Source: JBBQTQ01 sp038213135 (GTDB lineage: Bacteria; Actinomycetota; Thermoleophilia; Gaiellales; Gaiellaceae). From it: a stretch of DNA of 27,941 nt. The stretch lies in the NCBI GenBank assembly GCA_038213135.1, contig JBBQTQ010000032.1, positions 1 to 27,941 on the forward strand. The letters run 5' to 3'. A model generated the notes under the pieces. It was not told the DNA's origin. It did no database searches and saw only the letters and a list, made by a program, of their open reading frames with translations. The stretch's first letter is position 1; every line of letters starts with the position of its first letter. The position numbers and the translations under genes were made by a program. This document shows positions 8,685-16,329 of the stretch, one piece after another.

Positions 8685-9973
8685 GCCACGTAGGACGTGT
8701 ACCCGCGGAACCCCGGGTAGAGCGGCCGCTTCTCGCAGAGCGCGGCGCTGCGTGCGACGAGCGACTCGACGTCCGCGTCGTCGGTGAGCGCGTCGACGAC
8801 GATCCGGCCGACCTCGCGAAAGTCGTCCTCGTCGAAGCCGCGCATCGTCGCGGCCGGCGTGCCGAGCCGGACACCGGAGGCAACCGTCGGCGGCCGCTCG
8901 TCGAATGGGACGGTGTTGCGGTTGACGGTCAGGTTTGCCTCGGCGAGCCGCTCCTCGGCGTCCTTGCCCGTCCACTCGGTCGCGCGAAGGTCGAGCTGGA
9001 GCAGGTGCGTGTCGGTACCGCCGGTGAGAACGTCGAGCCCGCCCTCCTCGAGCGTCTCGGCCAGGATGTCGGCGTTCGCGCGGACCTGCGTCTGGTAAGC
9101 GCGGAAGGGATCCCCGGCTGCGATCCGGAAGCACGTCGCCTTGGCGGCAATCGTGTGCTCGAGCGGGCCTCCCTGCATGCCTGGGAAGACTGCGCGGTCG
9201 ACGGCCGACGCGTGCTCCTCCTTGCAGAGGATGAAGCCGGCGCGCGGGCCGGCGAGGGTCTTGTGCGTCGTGGAGGTGACGAAATCGCAGTGCGGGACGG
9301 GGTTCGGGTGCAGGCCGGCGGCGACGAGGCCCGCGAAGTGCGCCATGTCGCAGAGCAACAGTGCGCCCACCTCGTCGGCGATCTCGCGGAAGCGATCGGC
9401 TTCCACGGTGCGCGGATAGGCGGAGCCGCCGCAGACGATCAGCTTCGGCCGGTGTTCCGTGGCGAGCGCGAGCACTTCGTCGTAGTCGACGAGCATCGTG
9501 TCGCGGCTGACGCCGTAGCTTGCGATCGTGTAGAGCCGGCCGGAGAAGTTCACCTTCAGGCCATGCGTGAGGTGGCCGCCGTGGTCGAGCCGCAGCGACA
9601 GGATCGTGTCGCCGGGCTGGAGAACGGCCATGTAGACGGCCATGTTGGTCTGGGCGCCCGCGTGTGGCTGGACGTTCGCGTGCTCGGCACCGAACAGCGA
9701 CTTCGCCCGGTCGATCGCCAGCTGCTCGATCTCGTCGACGACCTCGCAGCCGCCGTAATAGCGCTTGCCGGGATAGCCTTCCGCGTACTTGTTCGTCGGC
9801 ACGCTGCCGACCGCCTCCAGCACGCTCGGCCAGGTGAAGTTCTCGGAGGCGATCAGCTCGATCTGGCCACGCTGGCGCTCCAGCTCGCGGCCGAGCAGCT
9901 CGGCGATCTCCGGGTCGACCTCCGCGAGGCCGGCGCTCCGGAGGTGCTGGATCGTCTCCTGGGCGACCGCCAC
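8681..9973 (-). CDS. glyA: Serine hydroxymethyltransferase
   Basis: 430 aa PLP enzyme interconverting serine and glycine with tetrahydrofolate, the main source of one-carbon units. The N-terminal IELIASENFTWPSVLEA, the KYAEGYPGKRYYGG substrate segment (62-75) and the PLP lysine Lys238 in TSTTHKTLAGPR are all present. The start is taken as GTG at 9973; there is no Shine-Dalgarno sequence, but TACGAT lies 6 nt upstream, suggesting a leaderless message. Repeat copy C lies just above this promoter. Confidence 0.97.
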   Translation of the reverse strand: MAVAQETIQHLRSAGLAEVDPEIAELLGRELERQRGQIELIASENFTWPSVLEAVGSVPTNKYAEGYPGKRYYGGCEVVDEIEQLAIDRAKSLFGAEHANVQPHAGAQTNMAVYMAVLQPGDTILSLRLDHGGHLTHGLKVNFSGRLYTIASYGVSRDTMLVDYDEVLALATEHRPKLIVCGGSAYPRTVEADRFREIADEVGALLLCDMAHFAGLVAAGLHPNPVPHCDFVTSTTHKTLAGPRAGFILCKEEHASAVDRAVFPGMQGGPLEHTIAAKATCFRIAAGDPFRAYQTQVRANADILAETLEEGGLDVLTGGTDTHLLQLDLRATEWTGKDAEERLAEANLTVNRNTVPFDERPPTVASGVRLGTPAATMRGFDEDDFREVGRIVVDALTDDADVESLVARSAALCEKRPLYPGFRGYTSYVA

Positions 9974-9979
9974 GAGGGG

Positions 9980-9985
9980 ATCGTA
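9980..9985 (-). promoter_or_regulatory. Putative -10 box (TACGAT) for leaderless glyA
   Basis: TACGAT ends 6 nt before the glyA GTG on the minus strand. There is no recognisable -35 element. Repeat copy C ends 23 bp upstream of it. Confidence 0.45.
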
Positions 9986-10008
9986 CTCGGCCGGCCGGGC
10001 GGCTCGGC

Positions 10009-10069
10009 CGCTGCGGGCACGGCTCCCGTGGAACGCCCGTGACGCTTCCGTTCGAGGGATTGTCCCTCG
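10009..10069 (-). repeat. Dispersed GGGACAG-stem repeat, copy C
   Basis: On the minus strand the copy begins CGAGGGACAATCCCTCG (7-bp stem) and continues AACGGAAGCGTCAC. It matches copy B at 29 of 31 positions, and its distal block CGGGAGCCGTGCCCGC matches copy A at 15 of 16. It lies in the glyA upstream region, about 8 kb from the other copies and in opposite orientation to them on the chromosome. Confidence 0.78.
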
Positions 10070-10132
10070 AACTTCGCGTGACGGACAGGGTTCGCGAGCG
10101 TCGACCGTCCCGGGTGGACGAGCCCGGAGCAG

Positions 10133-10285
10133 CTAGCGCCCGAGGCGCGTTCGGCGCCGGATGCCGAGCCGCTCCTGCAGGGCCCGATCCTTCTCGCCGT
10201 CCTTTCGCGCAGCCCAGACGAAGAGGGCGAGCACGACCACGGCCATCACGAACGCCGCGACTGCCATCACGATCCCGGCTCCCAC
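10133..10285 (-). CDS. Small single-helix membrane protein (about 50 aa)
   Basis: 50 codons from GTG 10285. One long hydrophobic helix (GIVMAVAAFVMAVVVLALFVW) is followed by a strongly charged cytoplasmic tail (RKDGEKDRALQERLGIRRRTRLGR), the usual positive-inside form. It begins 2 nt after the tsaC stop. Other possible starts are GTG 10270, which has GGGAG eight nt upstream, and ATG 10267. I do not recognise a family. The position between tsaC and glyA, the same strand and the clean topology argue that it is real. It is the last gene of the rpmE-to-tsaC run. Confidence 0.6.
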   Translation of the reverse strand: MGAGIVMAVAAFVMAVVVLALFVWAARKDGEKDRALQERLGIRRRTRLGR

Positions 10286-10287
10286 GA

Positions 10288-10893
10288 TCAGGCCACCGCG
10301 GACAGCGCCCGCTCGATCGCCTCGGCGCCCGAGACGAGGCCTTCGCGGAGCACCCGCGGCTCGGGGCCGGTGAAGTCGAGCACCGTCGAGGGAATCCCCG
10401 GCAGCTCGCCGCCGTCGATGGCGAGCGCGGCCCCTTCGCGTATCTCCTGCGGAACGTCGGCGAGCGCGCGCGGCTCGCGTCCTCCGTGCAGGTTGGCGCT
10501 CGTCGCCATCACGGCTCCGACCCGGTCGAGGATGTCGCGGGAGGGACCTTCGAGCTCCGGGATCCGCACGCCGATCGTCTCCGGGTCGAGCCCCGTCAGC
10601 CAGAGGTAGCGGCGCGCAGGATTCGGCAAGACGAGCGTGTACGGGCCGGGAAGCAGCGCTCGCGCGATCACTCCCGAGCGCCCGAAGAGCTCCGGCACGC
10701 AATCGAAAAGGGATGAGAAGTCCGCGGCGACAAGGGCGCTCGGCGTCGTGTCGGGGCGCCCCTTCAGGCGGTAAACCCGCCACGTGGCTTCCTCCCGATA
10801 CGGATTCGTCGCGAGCCCGTAGACCGTGTCCATCGGCAGGACGACCGGCCGGCCGGCCCTGATTGCCTCCACCGCCTGCTCGACTACCTCCAT
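10288..10893 (-). CDS. tsaC: L-threonylcarbamoyladenylate synthase
   Basis: 201 aa, YrdC/YwlC domain only, without the extra Sua5 C-terminal domain. It makes threonylcarbamoyl-AMP from threonine, bicarbonate and ATP for the t6A37 modification of ANN-reading tRNAs. Motifs are VVLPMDTVYGLA (17-28), the K-x-R phosphate-binding motif KGRP (44-47), and ATSANLHGG in the nucleotide site. The ATG at 10893 is preceded by GGAGGG and overlaps the prmC end by 10 nt, so it is translated from the prfA-prmC message. The same prfA-prmC-tsaC neighbourhood is known in Bacillus. Confidence 0.95.
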   Translation of the reverse strand: MEVVEQAVEAIRAGRPVVLPMDTVYGLATNPYREEATWRVYRLKGRPDTTPSALVAADFSSLFDCVPELFGRSGVIARALLPGPYTLVLPNPARRYLWLTGLDPETIGVRIPELEGPSRDILDRVGAVMATSANLHGGREPRALADVPQEIREGAALAIDGGELPGIPSTVLDFTGPEPRVLREGLVSGAEAIERALSAVA

Positions 10894-11711
10894 CGGCCCT
10901 CCAGGACTCGCTCTCGGCCCACGAGATCTAGGCTCGGCCGCACGTCGGCGAAGCCTAGCCTCTCCATCAGCTTTGCCACGGCTGCGCCTTTGCCGTCGCC
11001 GATCTCGAGCACCAGCCAGCCGCCGGGCGCGAGCACCTTGCTCGCGCCCGTCACGACCGCTTCGGTGGCGCCGGTCGAGACGAGAGCCCCGGGAGGCTCC
11101 CAGTCCCTCACCTCCGGCTGCAGAGTCGCCAGCTCGTCCGGCTCGACGTACGGGGGGTTCGAGACGACGAGGTCGTAAGGCCCCCCGGGCAGCCCGGTCG
11201 CCAGATCGTGCTCGACGAGCTCGACTGCGAGACCGGTCGACTCCGCGTTCTCGCGCGCGAGCGCAAGCGTTTCCGCGGAGATGTCGATCGCGGTCACGCG
11301 CGCGCCCGGATGCTCGTCCGCGATCGCGAGCGCGATCGCTCCCGTTCCGACGCCGACGTCGAGTACCGCCGGCACGTCAATCTCCGCCAACAACGCGAGA
11401 CACCGCTCGACGACGACCTCCGTCTCTGGACGCGGGATCAGCGCACGCCGGTCGACCTTGAGGTTCAGGCGGCGAAAGCCCCACTCGCCGAGGATGTAGG
11501 CGAGCGGTTCCCGCCGGCCGCGCCGCTCGATCAGCCCACGGCAGGCGGCAAGCTCCGCCGGGCTGAGCGGGCGGTCGTGCTCGAGGTAGAGCTGGAGCCG
11601 AGTCATCCCGAGCCCCTTGCCGAGCAGGTGCTCCGCGTCGACGCGCGGGCTCGGTACACCCTTGCGCTCCAGGAACTCGGTGGAGCGCCTCAGGGTCTCA
11701 GCGACCGTCAC
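10884..11711 (-). CDS. prmC: Release-factor glutamine methyltransferase
   Basis: 275 aa SAM-dependent methylase that modifies the glutamine of the GGQ motif in RF1 and RF2. The N-terminal helical domain (ETLRRSTEFLERKGVPSPRVDAEHLL) that recognises the release factor is present. The SAM loop is LDVGVGTGAIALA (117-129), and the catalytic NPPY lies at 185-188. The GTG start at 11711 overlaps the last codons of prfA by 14 nt, so enzyme and substrate are encoded together. Confidence 0.96.
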   Translation of the reverse strand: MTVAETLRRSTEFLERKGVPSPRVDAEHLLGKGLGMTRLQLYLEHDRPLSPAELAACRGLIERRGRREPLAYILGEWGFRRLNLKVDRRALIPRPETEVVVERCLALLAEIDVPAVLDVGVGTGAIALAIADEHPGARVTAIDISAETLALARENAESTGLAVELVEHDLATGLPGGPYDLVVSNPPYVEPDELATLQPEVRDWEPPGALVSTGATEAVVTGASKVLAPGGWLVLEIGDGKGAAVAKLMERLGFADVRPSLDLVGRERVLEGRWR

Positions 11712-12753
11712 CGGCCGTTTCGAGCGCCTGCCGCCGCTCCTCCGCGCTGAGCGCCTCGGTGAACTCGTCGATCTCGCCCTGAAGAATCGAGTCGAGCCGG
11801 TGCACGGTCAGCTTGATCCGGTGGTCGGTGACCCGGTTCTCCGCGAAGTTGTAGGTGCGGATCTTCTCGGCCCGCTCGCCGGTGCCGATCTGGGCGCGCC
11901 GCGTCGCCGAAAGCGCCGCCTGCTGCCGCTGGCGCTCGAGCTCGTAGAGCCGGGCGCGGAGCACGCGCAGTGCCTTGACGCGGTTCTGCAGCTGCGACTT
12001 CTCGTCCTGCATCGAGACGACGAGCCCGGTCGGCACATGCGTAATGCGGACGGCCGAGTCAGTCGTGTTGACGCTCTGGCCGCCCGGGCCGGTCGAGCGG
12101 TAGACGTCGATCTTCAGGTCGTTCTGGTCGATCTCGACCTCGACGTCTTCGGCTTCCGGCATCACCGCGACCGTTGCCGTCGAGGTGTGCGTCCGACCCT
12201 GCGATTCGGTCTCGGGGACGCGCTGCGCGCGGTGCGTGCCGCCCTCCCACTTGAAGATCGAGTACGCGCCGTCGCCCTTGATCGCGAAGACGACCTCCTT
12301 CACGCCGGCGCCGTCGCCCTGGCTCGACGAGAGCTCCTCGACCTTGAAGCCGCGCCGCTCGGCGTAGCGCGCGAGCATTCGGTAGACGTCGGCGGCCCAG
12401 AGCGCCGCCTCGTCGCCGCCGACTCCCTGCCGGATCTCGACGATCACGTCCTTCCGGTCGGCCGGGTCGGTCTCGACGAGCGACGCCTTGAGGTCCTCCT
12501 CGAGCTGGCCAAGCCGCTGCTCGAGCTCCGGCGCAAGCTCGCGCAGGTCGGGATCGGAGCGCGCGGCCTCGAGGTCGTCGTGCACCGAGCGCCATTCCTC
12601 CGCGAGCTTGAGCGGGCCTTCGAGCTCCTTGAGGCGGCGGCCGACCTCAGCCGCCTCGCGATGGTCGTTGTAGACCGTGGGATCCGAGAGGCGCTCCTGC
12701 GTTTCGCGGTACGAACGTTCCAGCTCCGAGACGAGCTCGTCGATCGCTGCCAT
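11698..12753 (-). CDS. prfA: Peptide chain release factor 1
   Basis: 351 aa; reads UAA and UAG stop codons. The GGQ peptidyl-hydrolysis motif lies at 224-226 (STGPGGQSVNTTDSAVR). The stop-codon recognition tripeptide has the RF1 form P-x-T at 180-182, here Pro-Glu-Thr, within RVPETESQGRTHTS. The start is ATG 12753; TAGCCT lies 7 nt upstream, so a leaderless promoter inside the end of osmC is possible. Transcription could also come from the upstream genes. Confidence 0.97.
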   Translation of the reverse strand: MAAIDELVSELERSYRETQERLSDPTVYNDHREAAEVGRRLKELEGPLKLAEEWRSVHDDLEAARSDPDLRELAPELEQRLGQLEEDLKASLVETDPADRKDVIVEIRQGVGGDEAALWAADVYRMLARYAERRGFKVEELSSSQGDGAGVKEVVFAIKGDGAYSIFKWEGGTHRAQRVPETESQGRTHTSTATVAVMPEAEDVEVEIDQNDLKIDVYRSTGPGGQSVNTTDSAVRITHVPTGLVVSMQDEKSQLQNRVKALRVLRARLYELERQRQQAALSATRRAQIGTGERAEKIRTYNFAENRVTDHRIKLTVHRLDSILQGEIDEFTEALSAEERRQALETAGDGR

Positions 12754-12760
12754 GGGGCTT

Positions 12761-12766
12761 AGGCTA
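12761..12766 (-). promoter_or_regulatory. Putative -10 box (TAGCCT) for prfA
   Basis: TAGCCT ends 7 nt before the prfA ATG and contains the osmC stop codon. There is no clear -35 element. It fits the TAnnnT plus 6-9 nt pattern seen at other first genes in the window. Confidence 0.4.
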
Positions 12767-13204
12767 GATCAGCGAAGCGGTGATCCGGACGTCCGCGCTG
12801 CCGCGGATCAGTGCCGAGATCGGACAGCCCTCGTCGGCCTCCTCGACCGCCCGCTGCAGCGCAGCCTGGTCGAGCTCGGCGACCCCGGCCCGCACCTCGA
12901 GTTGCGATTCGGTTACAAGGTGGTGGCCGTCGACCTCGTCCATCACGCAGGTGGCACGCACTTCGAGCCGTTCGACCGGAGTCCCCGCCTTGGCGAGTGC
13001 GCTCGCCAGAGACATCGCGTAGCAGCCGGCGTGCGCTGCGGCGATCAGCTCCTCGGGACTCGTCTCGCCTTCGTCGCGGCCGATGCGCGTCGCGGCGCGA
13101 TACGGCAGCCCTGCGAAGGCGCCGCTGCCGCCCGTGAGCGCGCCCGCACCGCGGGCGACGTTGCCCTCCCAGACCGCCTCGGCCGTGCGCTCGACGTGAG
13201 CCAT
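12764..13204 (-). CDS. OsmC-family organic hydroperoxide reductase
   Basis: 146 aa, single OsmC/Ohr fold, a thiol peroxidase acting on organic hydroperoxides. The two redox cysteines are in AAAHAGCYAMSLASALAKAG and DEGCPISALI, and the SPEELIAAAHAGC context matches the OsmC subgroup more than Ohr. The start is ATG 13204, which shares a base with the DUF1385 stop (TGATG), giving coupled translation; a longer frame up to 13537 is a shadow. Confidence 0.9.
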   Translation of the reverse strand: MAHVERTAEAVWEGNVARGAGALTGGSGAFAGLPYRAATRIGRDEGETSPEELIAAAHAGCYAMSLASALAKAGTPVERLEVRATCVMDEVDGHHLVTESQLEVRAGVAELDQAALQRAVEEADEGCPISALIRGSADVRITASLI

Positions 13205-14112
13205 CAGGCCATCACCTCGACGCGGTTCGCGGCCGGTGAGCTCTGGTCTTCCCGCTGGAGCACCTCGCGCAGGGCGCGGATCGAGACCTCGAGCTGCTCG
13301 ATCGTCGGCTCGCGCGTCGTCAACCGCTGTAGCCAGAGCCCGGGCGCGAGCAGCGTCAGCAGGATCCGGTTGCCCGAGTGCTTCCCGGCGAAGCGGATCA
13401 GCTCGTAGGCGATGCCGGCGATCACGGGGAGCAGCAGCACCCTGGTGGCGATCAGCCAGTACCAGGCCGGCCGGCCGAAGAACGCGAAGACGAAGATCGC
13501 GATCACCATCACCCAGAGCAAGAACGCCGTTCCGCAACGTGGGTGGATCAAGCTGAATTTCTGCACGCCGACGGGCTCGAGCTCGGCGCCGGCCTCGTAG
13601 GCGTTGATCGCCTTGTGCTCGGCCGCGTGGTACTGGAACACGCGGCGAAGATCGGGGAGCAGCGAGATCAGGCTCAGGTAGAGCACGAAGATCGTCACGC
13701 GGATCAGGCCCTCCACGAGGACGAAGTAGCCCGCCTTGCGGATCGGCAGCCAGTTGGTGATCAGCGCCGGCGTGACCTTGAAGAGCATGATCGCGAAGCC
13801 GATCGCGACGGCGAAGGCGAAGAAGAGCTGTCCGCGCGACAGCTCGGTCTTGACGTCCTCGCCCTCCTCCTGTGCGGCGTTGTTCGCGGAGTTGGCGAGC
13901 GCGCTAAAGCCGATCGCTAGCGACTCTCCGAGCGCGATCTCGCCGCGGACGACCGGCAGCCGGTAGACCCAGCGACGCGCCATCGGCGAGCTGATCGACC
14001 TGCACACCTGCGCGATGTCGCCGTCGGGCTTGCGCACGGCCACGGCCCAGCTCGACGGGCTGCGCATCATCACGCCCTCCAGGACGGCCTGGCCCCCTAT
14101 GGGCGCTGACAT
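13204..14112 (-). CDS. DUF1385/YqhQ-like membrane protein
   Basis: 302 aa. The N-terminus SAPIGGQAVLEGVMMR (2-17) and the central YHAAEHKAINAYEAG (161-175) and HPRCGTAFLL (190-199) are hallmarks of the DUF1385 family, often annotated as metal-dependent because of the conserved His/Glu/Cys residues. Four or five membrane helices are evident, and the C-terminus (EPTIEQLEVSIRALREVLQRE) forms an amphipathic helix. The biochemical role is not established. It sits 6 nt after rpmE; linkage of this family to rpmE and prfA is common in Gram-positive genomes. Confidence 0.9.
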   Translation of the reverse strand: MSAPIGGQAVLEGVMMRSPSSWAVAVRKPDGDIAQVCRSISSPMARRWVYRLPVVRGEIALGESLAIGFSALANSANNAAQEEGEDVKTELSRGQLFFAFAVAIGFAIMLFKVTPALITNWLPIRKAGYFVLVEGLIRVTIFVLYLSLISLLPDLRRVFQYHAAEHKAINAYEAGAELEPVGVQKFSLIHPRCGTAFLLWVMVIAIFVFAFFGRPAWYWLIATRVLLLPVIAGIAYELIRFAGKHSGNRILLTLLAPGLWLQRLTTREPTIEQLEVSIRALREVLQREDQSSPAANRVEVMA

Positions 14113-14118
14113 CGAGGG

Positions 14119-14337
14119 TTACCCCCGCCGAGCGCCACCGGCGCGCTCGAGTCGGCGCTGGAAGCGCTCGACGCGACCGCCGGTATCGACCAGCTTCTGC
14201 TTGCCCGTGTAGAAGGGATGGCAGGCCGAGCAGATCTCGACGTGCAGCTCGGGCTTCGTCGAGCGGGTCTGGAACTCGTTGCCGCAGGAGCAGCGAACGT
14301 GTGCGAGGACGTAGTCGGGATGGATATCGGTCTTCAT
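14119..14337 (-). CDS. rpmE: 50S ribosomal protein bL31
   Basis: 72 aa. MKTDIHPDYVLAHVRCSCG matches the family start. Zinc ligands Cys16, Cys18, Cys36 and Cys39 are all present, so this is the zinc-binding C+ form; it carries the usual HPFYTGKQKLVDTGGRVERF block. ATG 14337 overlaps the stop of the upstream dehydratase as ATGA. A longer reading of the frame to 15066 is a shadow. Confidence 0.97.
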   Translation of the reverse strand: MKTDIHPDYVLAHVRCSCGNEFQTRSTKPELHVEICSACHPFYTGKQKLVDTGGRVERFQRRLERAGGARRG

Positions 14338-15275
14338 GAGGCTTGAGCCAGGATACCAGAGGCGATTTTCGGGTCGGCGTTGCCGCCAGAGACAACGACA
14401 ACGGCGTCCTCGTCTCCGTCGAGCGTGACCTTGCCGGCGAGCAGTGCCGCCACGGCCGCGGCACCGGCCGGCTCGGCTGCGAGTTTCGCGCGCGTGTAGA
14501 GGAAGCGCATGCCGGCAGCGAGCTCCTCCTCGGAGACGAGCACGATCTCGATGCGTCCGGCGCAGATCGCGAGGTTCAGCTCGCCCGCGAACGGGGGCGC
14601 CAGCCCGTCGGCGATCGTGTTCGACGGAACGGTGACGCTGTGCCCTGCGGCGAGGCCGGCGCTGAACGCCTGCGAGCCCTCCGGCTCGACGCCGACGATG
14701 CGGATCTCCCGGTCGAGAAGGGCGGTCGTGATCCCGGCGATCAGCCCACCGCCGCCGACCGGCACGACGACGGTCGCCGCACTCGGGACGTCCTCGTGGA
14801 TCTCGAGTCCCACCGTTCCCTGGCCAGCGATCACGTGCGGGTCGTCGAACGGGTGCACGAAGACGCGACCGGTCTGCTCGACGTTCTCGAGCAGGCGCTC
14901 GTAGGCGGCTCCGTGGTCGGGGGCCTCGAGGTCGACCGTTGCCCCGTAGCCGCGCGTCGCGGCGACCTTGCTCGCGTTGGCTTTGGCGGACATGACCACC
15001 AGGCAGTCGAGGCCCTGCTGGGCGGCGGCGAACGCGACCGCCTGCGCGTGGTTCCCGGCCGACCACGTGACGACGCCGCGGACGCGCTCCTCGGGCGTCA
15101 GGGCCGCGAGCCGGTTCAGCACGCCGCGCGGCTTGAAGGAGCCTGTCCGCTGGAAGAGCTCCGCCTTGAGCTGGATGCGTGGCCCGAGCGTCCGCGAGCT
15201 GAGCGTCGGCGTACGGTGGAGCGCGTCGCCGATCACCTCGCGCGCCCTGTAGACGTCGTCGAGCGTCACCCTCAC
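14334..15275 (-). CDS. Threonine dehydratase-like PLP enzyme (fold type II)
   Basis: 313 aa without a C-terminal ACT regulatory domain, so it resembles the short catabolic threonine ammonia-lyases and serine racemases rather than full-length IlvA. The PLP lysine is Lys48 in RTGSFKPRG, the substrate loop is SAGNHAQ (72-78), and the phosphate-binding glycine loop is GGGGL (174-178). It most likely converts threonine to 2-oxobutyrate and ammonia; serine dehydratase or racemase activity cannot be excluded. GTG 15275 is the chosen start. It is the first gene of the minus-strand run towards prfA and its stop overlaps rpmE. Confidence 0.85.
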   Translation of the reverse strand: MRVTLDDVYRAREVIGDALHRTPTLSSRTLGPRIQLKAELFQRTGSFKPRGVLNRLAALTPEERVRGVVTWSAGNHAQAVAFAAAQQGLDCLVVMSAKANASKVAATRGYGATVDLEAPDHGAAYERLLENVEQTGRVFVHPFDDPHVIAGQGTVGLEIHEDVPSAATVVVPVGGGGLIAGITTALLDREIRIVGVEPEGSQAFSAGLAAGHSVTVPSNTIADGLAPPFAGELNLAICAGRIEIVLVSEEELAAGMRFLYTRAKLAAEPAGAAAVAALLAGKVTLDGDEDAVVVVSGGNADPKIASGILAQAS

Positions 15276-15428
15276 GACACCATCATCCCGCAGCCTGTGG
15301 ACTCGTCGTTACGGAGTCGTTCGCGTCGGGTCACCCATGCGTGCGAATTTGCGGACTAGGCTCATCGCCATGGGGCGGGAGGTGGGGTCTCCCGAATTAG
15401 ACGCGTCTGACTTATGGTTTCTCCGGCG
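15276..15428. promoter_or_regulatory. Divergent intergenic region with palindrome and hairpin
   Basis: This is the only sizeable divergent gap in the centre of the window. It contains the perfect palindrome AGACGCGTCT (15399-15408), a 6-bp hairpin CGGGAG/CTCCCG (15376-15381 with 15389-15394), and TATGGT (15413-15418), which could be the -10 box of the secreted-protein gene. I could not find a convincing -35 element for either direction. The palindrome directly before the putative -10 box is a candidate operator. Confidence 0.4.
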
Positions 15429-16325
15429 ATGAGGGGAAGGCTCGCCTGGCTCGCTTCGATCGGTGCGTTTCTCGCGCTCGCTGTGGGCGGGGTCGCGGTC
15501 GAGGCCTCGCTCGTGCCGGCGACCTCAGGTCGCGTCGCGGCGACCACCTCGACCTCCACGTCGACGACCTCGACCAGCGGGTCGAGCTCGAGCAGCGCCA
15601 GCTCCAGCGCGAGCTCCAGCTCGGGCGGCGGCTGCGCCACGGCCAGCGCGTCGGCGAGCGCCGGCACAGGCTCCGCCGCGAGCTCCTCGTCGAGCTCGAG
15701 CAGCTCGGCCACCTGCACCACGACCACGACGACGACCACCACCACGACCTCGAGTGCGACGCTCACGGTCTCCAAGACCGGCGCGTCGGCCGCGCTCGGA
15801 ACCGTCACGAGCAACCCGGCCGGGATCGCGTGCGGCGCGACCTGCTCCGCGAGCTTCACCGCCGGCCAGACGGTCACGCTCACGGCCTCCAATCTCGCGG
15901 GCGCACGCTTCCACGGTTGGGGTGGCTCCTGCAGCTCCTTCGGAAACTCGACGACGTGCGTCCTCACCCTCGCCGCGGGCGCGACCACGGTCACGGCGGA
16001 CTTCGAGCTCGTGAGCCCCGCGTTCAGGCCTCCGACCACCTTCGTCGCGAGCCGCATCGGCACCGCGAGCGTCGTCCGGAGCAGCGGCGGCTGGATCGTC
16101 CGGCTGCGCTTCCGGATGACCGCTCCCGCCACGGCCAGCCCTTGCGAAGTGGCCGGCGGCAGCTGCGTTCGCTCGTTTCCATCGGCACTGCTGACCGACA
16201 GGAGCGTGCGCCTCGGGTTCTTCGAGCCACGCTCGACCGGCGCCGGCACGCACGTCTACGCGCTGGCGCTCACGCACGGCCCGGCGACAGTGCGCCTAGT
16301 CTGGCCCGCGTTGACCCTGGGCTAA
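15429..16325 (+). CDS. Secreted Ser/Thr-rich protein with a Cys-paired repeat domain
   Basis: 298 aa from ATG 15429; an in-frame ATG at 15414 is possible, but the downstream one gives a cleaner signal peptide (MRGRLAWLASIGAFLALAVGG) and leaves TATGGT free as a -10 box. Residues 37-110 are almost only Ser, Thr, Ala and Gly, including a run of nine Ser and one of eleven Thr, probably a flexible or glycosylated wall-spanning stalk. Residues about 112-193 form a domain with GTVTSNPAGIACGATC, FHGWGGSC and TTCVLTL, with four cysteines likely paired as two disulfides; it resembles bacterial-repeat (InlB B-repeat/Flg_new-like) modules. The C-terminal 100 residues are beta-rich and unrecognised. No sortase motif or anchor is visible. 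Confidence 0.75.
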   Translation: MRGRLAWLASIGAFLALAVGGVAVEASLVPATSGRVAATTSTSTSTTSTSGSSSSSASSSASSSSGGGCATASASASAGTGSAASSSSSSSSSATCTTTTTTTTTTTSSATLTVSKTGASAALGTVTSNPAGIACGATCSASFTAGQTVTLTASNLAGARFHGWGGSCSSFGNSTTCVLTLAAGATTVTADFELVSPAFRPPTTFVASRIGTASVVRSSGGWIVRLRFRMTAPATASPCEVAGGSCVRSFPSALLTDRSVRLGFFEPRSTGAGTHVYALALTHGPATVRLVWPALTLG

Positions 16326-16329
16326 GGCT

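Noticed and set aside
6922..8883. Long frame suggesting a fusion of an Arg-rich domain with WecA
   Set aside because: The upstream part is upp read in another frame; the GTG at 8061 with GTGA overlap is the proper start.
12211..12219. RF1 recognition tripeptide is Pro-Glu-Thr rather than PAT or PVT
   Set aside because: The middle residue of P-x-T varies in bacterial RF1, so this alone does not suggest altered stop-codon use.
15540..15760. Short tandem-like sequence that could be a microsatellite or CRISPR
   Set aside because: It codes in frame for Ser/Thr stretches with mixed codons; there are no regular repeats with unique spacers.
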